The position numbers and the translations under genes are program-made. From JBBRGK01 sp036741355 (GTDB taxonomy: Bacteria; Chloroflexota; Dehalococcoidia; CAUJGQ01): a DNA stretch of 12,047 nt. Below are positions 11,693 to 12,047 of the stretch, piece by piece (the stretch's first letter is position 1; each line of letters begins with the position of its first letter). Location: contig DAINSK010000066.1 of the NCBI GenBank assembly GCA_036741355.1, positions 1 to 12,047 of the forward strand. Reading direction: 5' to 3'. The notes beneath the pieces were generated by a model. It was not told the DNA's origin, did no database searches, and saw only the letters and a list, made by a program, of their open reading frames with translations.

Positions 11693-12047
11693 GTGATCCA
11701 GTTCCCGGACGGGATGACGGCCGGCGGCGTGATCGCCGCAGTGCGCGAACGTTACGGCGCTGTGGCCGAGCAACCGGCAGCAGGCCATGACTTCCCCGTT
11801 GGACGCGCGTTCGCCGAGGCGGTCGGCTATCCGCCGTCGCTGCTTGATACGCTGCCGGTTGCGGCAACGGCATTCGCCGGCGTGGCGTGCCCTGTGCCCC
11901 ACGCCGGCCTTGTGCCCGGCGAAACGGTGGTCGACCTCGGGTGCGGCGCCGGGCTGGATAGCCTGTTCGCCGCGAGTTTCGTGGGTCCGACGGGACACGT
12001 CCTTGGAGTCGACTTTGCGCCGGCTATGATCGCGCGGGCTCAGCGCG
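11693..12047 (+). CDS. Second ArsM-like SAM methyltransferase (truncated by window end)
   Basis: This open frame runs off the window, giving about 118 residues. It is a paralogue of the preceding protein, sharing the pattern F-x-x-G-R-x-x-A-x-x-x-x-Y-P and F-A-G-V-x-x-P, then SAM motif I V-V-D-L-G-C-G-A-G-L-D and G-V-D-F-A-P-A-M-I. I chose GTG 11693 because GAGGG (11680-11684) lies 8 bases upstream; an in-frame ATG at 11678 would add five residues but has no ribosome site. The position equivalent to Sec201 lies beyond the window, so whether this copy uses Cys, Sec or neither is unknown. Tandem duplication behind one LysR-controlled promoter suggests two related methylation steps or substrates (inference). 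Confidence 0.85.
   Translation, partial: MIQFPDGMTAGGVIAAVRERYGAVAEQPAAGHDFPVGRAFAEAVGYPPSLLDTLPVAATAFAGVACPVPHAGLVPGETVVDLGCGAGLDSLFAASFVGPTGHVLGVDFAPAMIARAQR

Overview
The window is GC-rich DNA that looks like a piece of a draft or metagenome-assembled genome, because a run of exactly 100 N at 4084-4183 marks a scaffold join. The gene content suits a free-living, heterotrophic, F420-making bacterium: paired bactofilins, CofD and CofC of coenzyme F420 synthesis, acyl-CoA dehydrogenase with enoyl-CoA hydratase, and ArsM-like methyltransferases. Together with the intergenic 'CCTAACyCyC plus hairpin' repeats, this makes me favour Chloroflexota. That placement is an inference from gene content and repeat style, not a phylogeny.

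Layout. (1) 91-1497, + strand: a clear sigma-70-like promoter followed by two bactofilin genes. (2) 1522-2428, - strand: a flavin reductase-like protein followed by an overlapping 133-residue hypothetical gene. (3) 2626-4083, + strand: a stand-alone nucleotide-binding domain of the PEP synthase/pyruvate phosphate dikinase type, then an O6-alkylguanine-DNA alkyltransferase that runs into the N gap. (4) 4184-5134, - strand: an AIR-synthase/HypE-like ATPase entering the gap from the other side. (5) 5238-7365, + strand: a tightly coupled operon of a four-helix membrane protein, cofD and cofC. (6) 7335-7634: a repeat zone between the convergent cofC and acyl-CoA dehydrogenase genes; part of the repeat encodes the CofC C-terminus and stop. 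(7) 7647-9635, - strand: an enoyl-CoA hydratase-family gene and an acyl-CoA dehydrogenase gene, 3 bases apart, with their own extended -10 promoter. The hydratase has an in-frame amber codon just after its best-supported start. (8) 9763-10710, - strand: a LysR-type regulator. (9) 10821-end, + strand, divergent from lysR: two tandem ArsM-like methyltransferase genes.

The main discovery is in region 9. The first methyltransferase does not end at the TGA at 11421. The same frame continues for 55 further residues of recognisable ArsM C-terminus, and the TGA replaces the conserved cysteine of the ArsM 'W-x-G-C-x-A-G-A-L' motif. A perfect 6-bp stem with a GTG apical loop starts 13 bases after the TGA and fits the bacterial SECIS pattern. 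The gene is best read as a 256-residue selenoprotein with selenocysteine at position 201. The other arsenic-binding cysteine of ArsM is glycine here, so its chemistry or substrate may differ from plain arsenite methylation. A paralogue lies directly downstream and leaves the window before its equivalent position. No selenocysteine machinery (selA, selB, selC, selD) is visible in the window.
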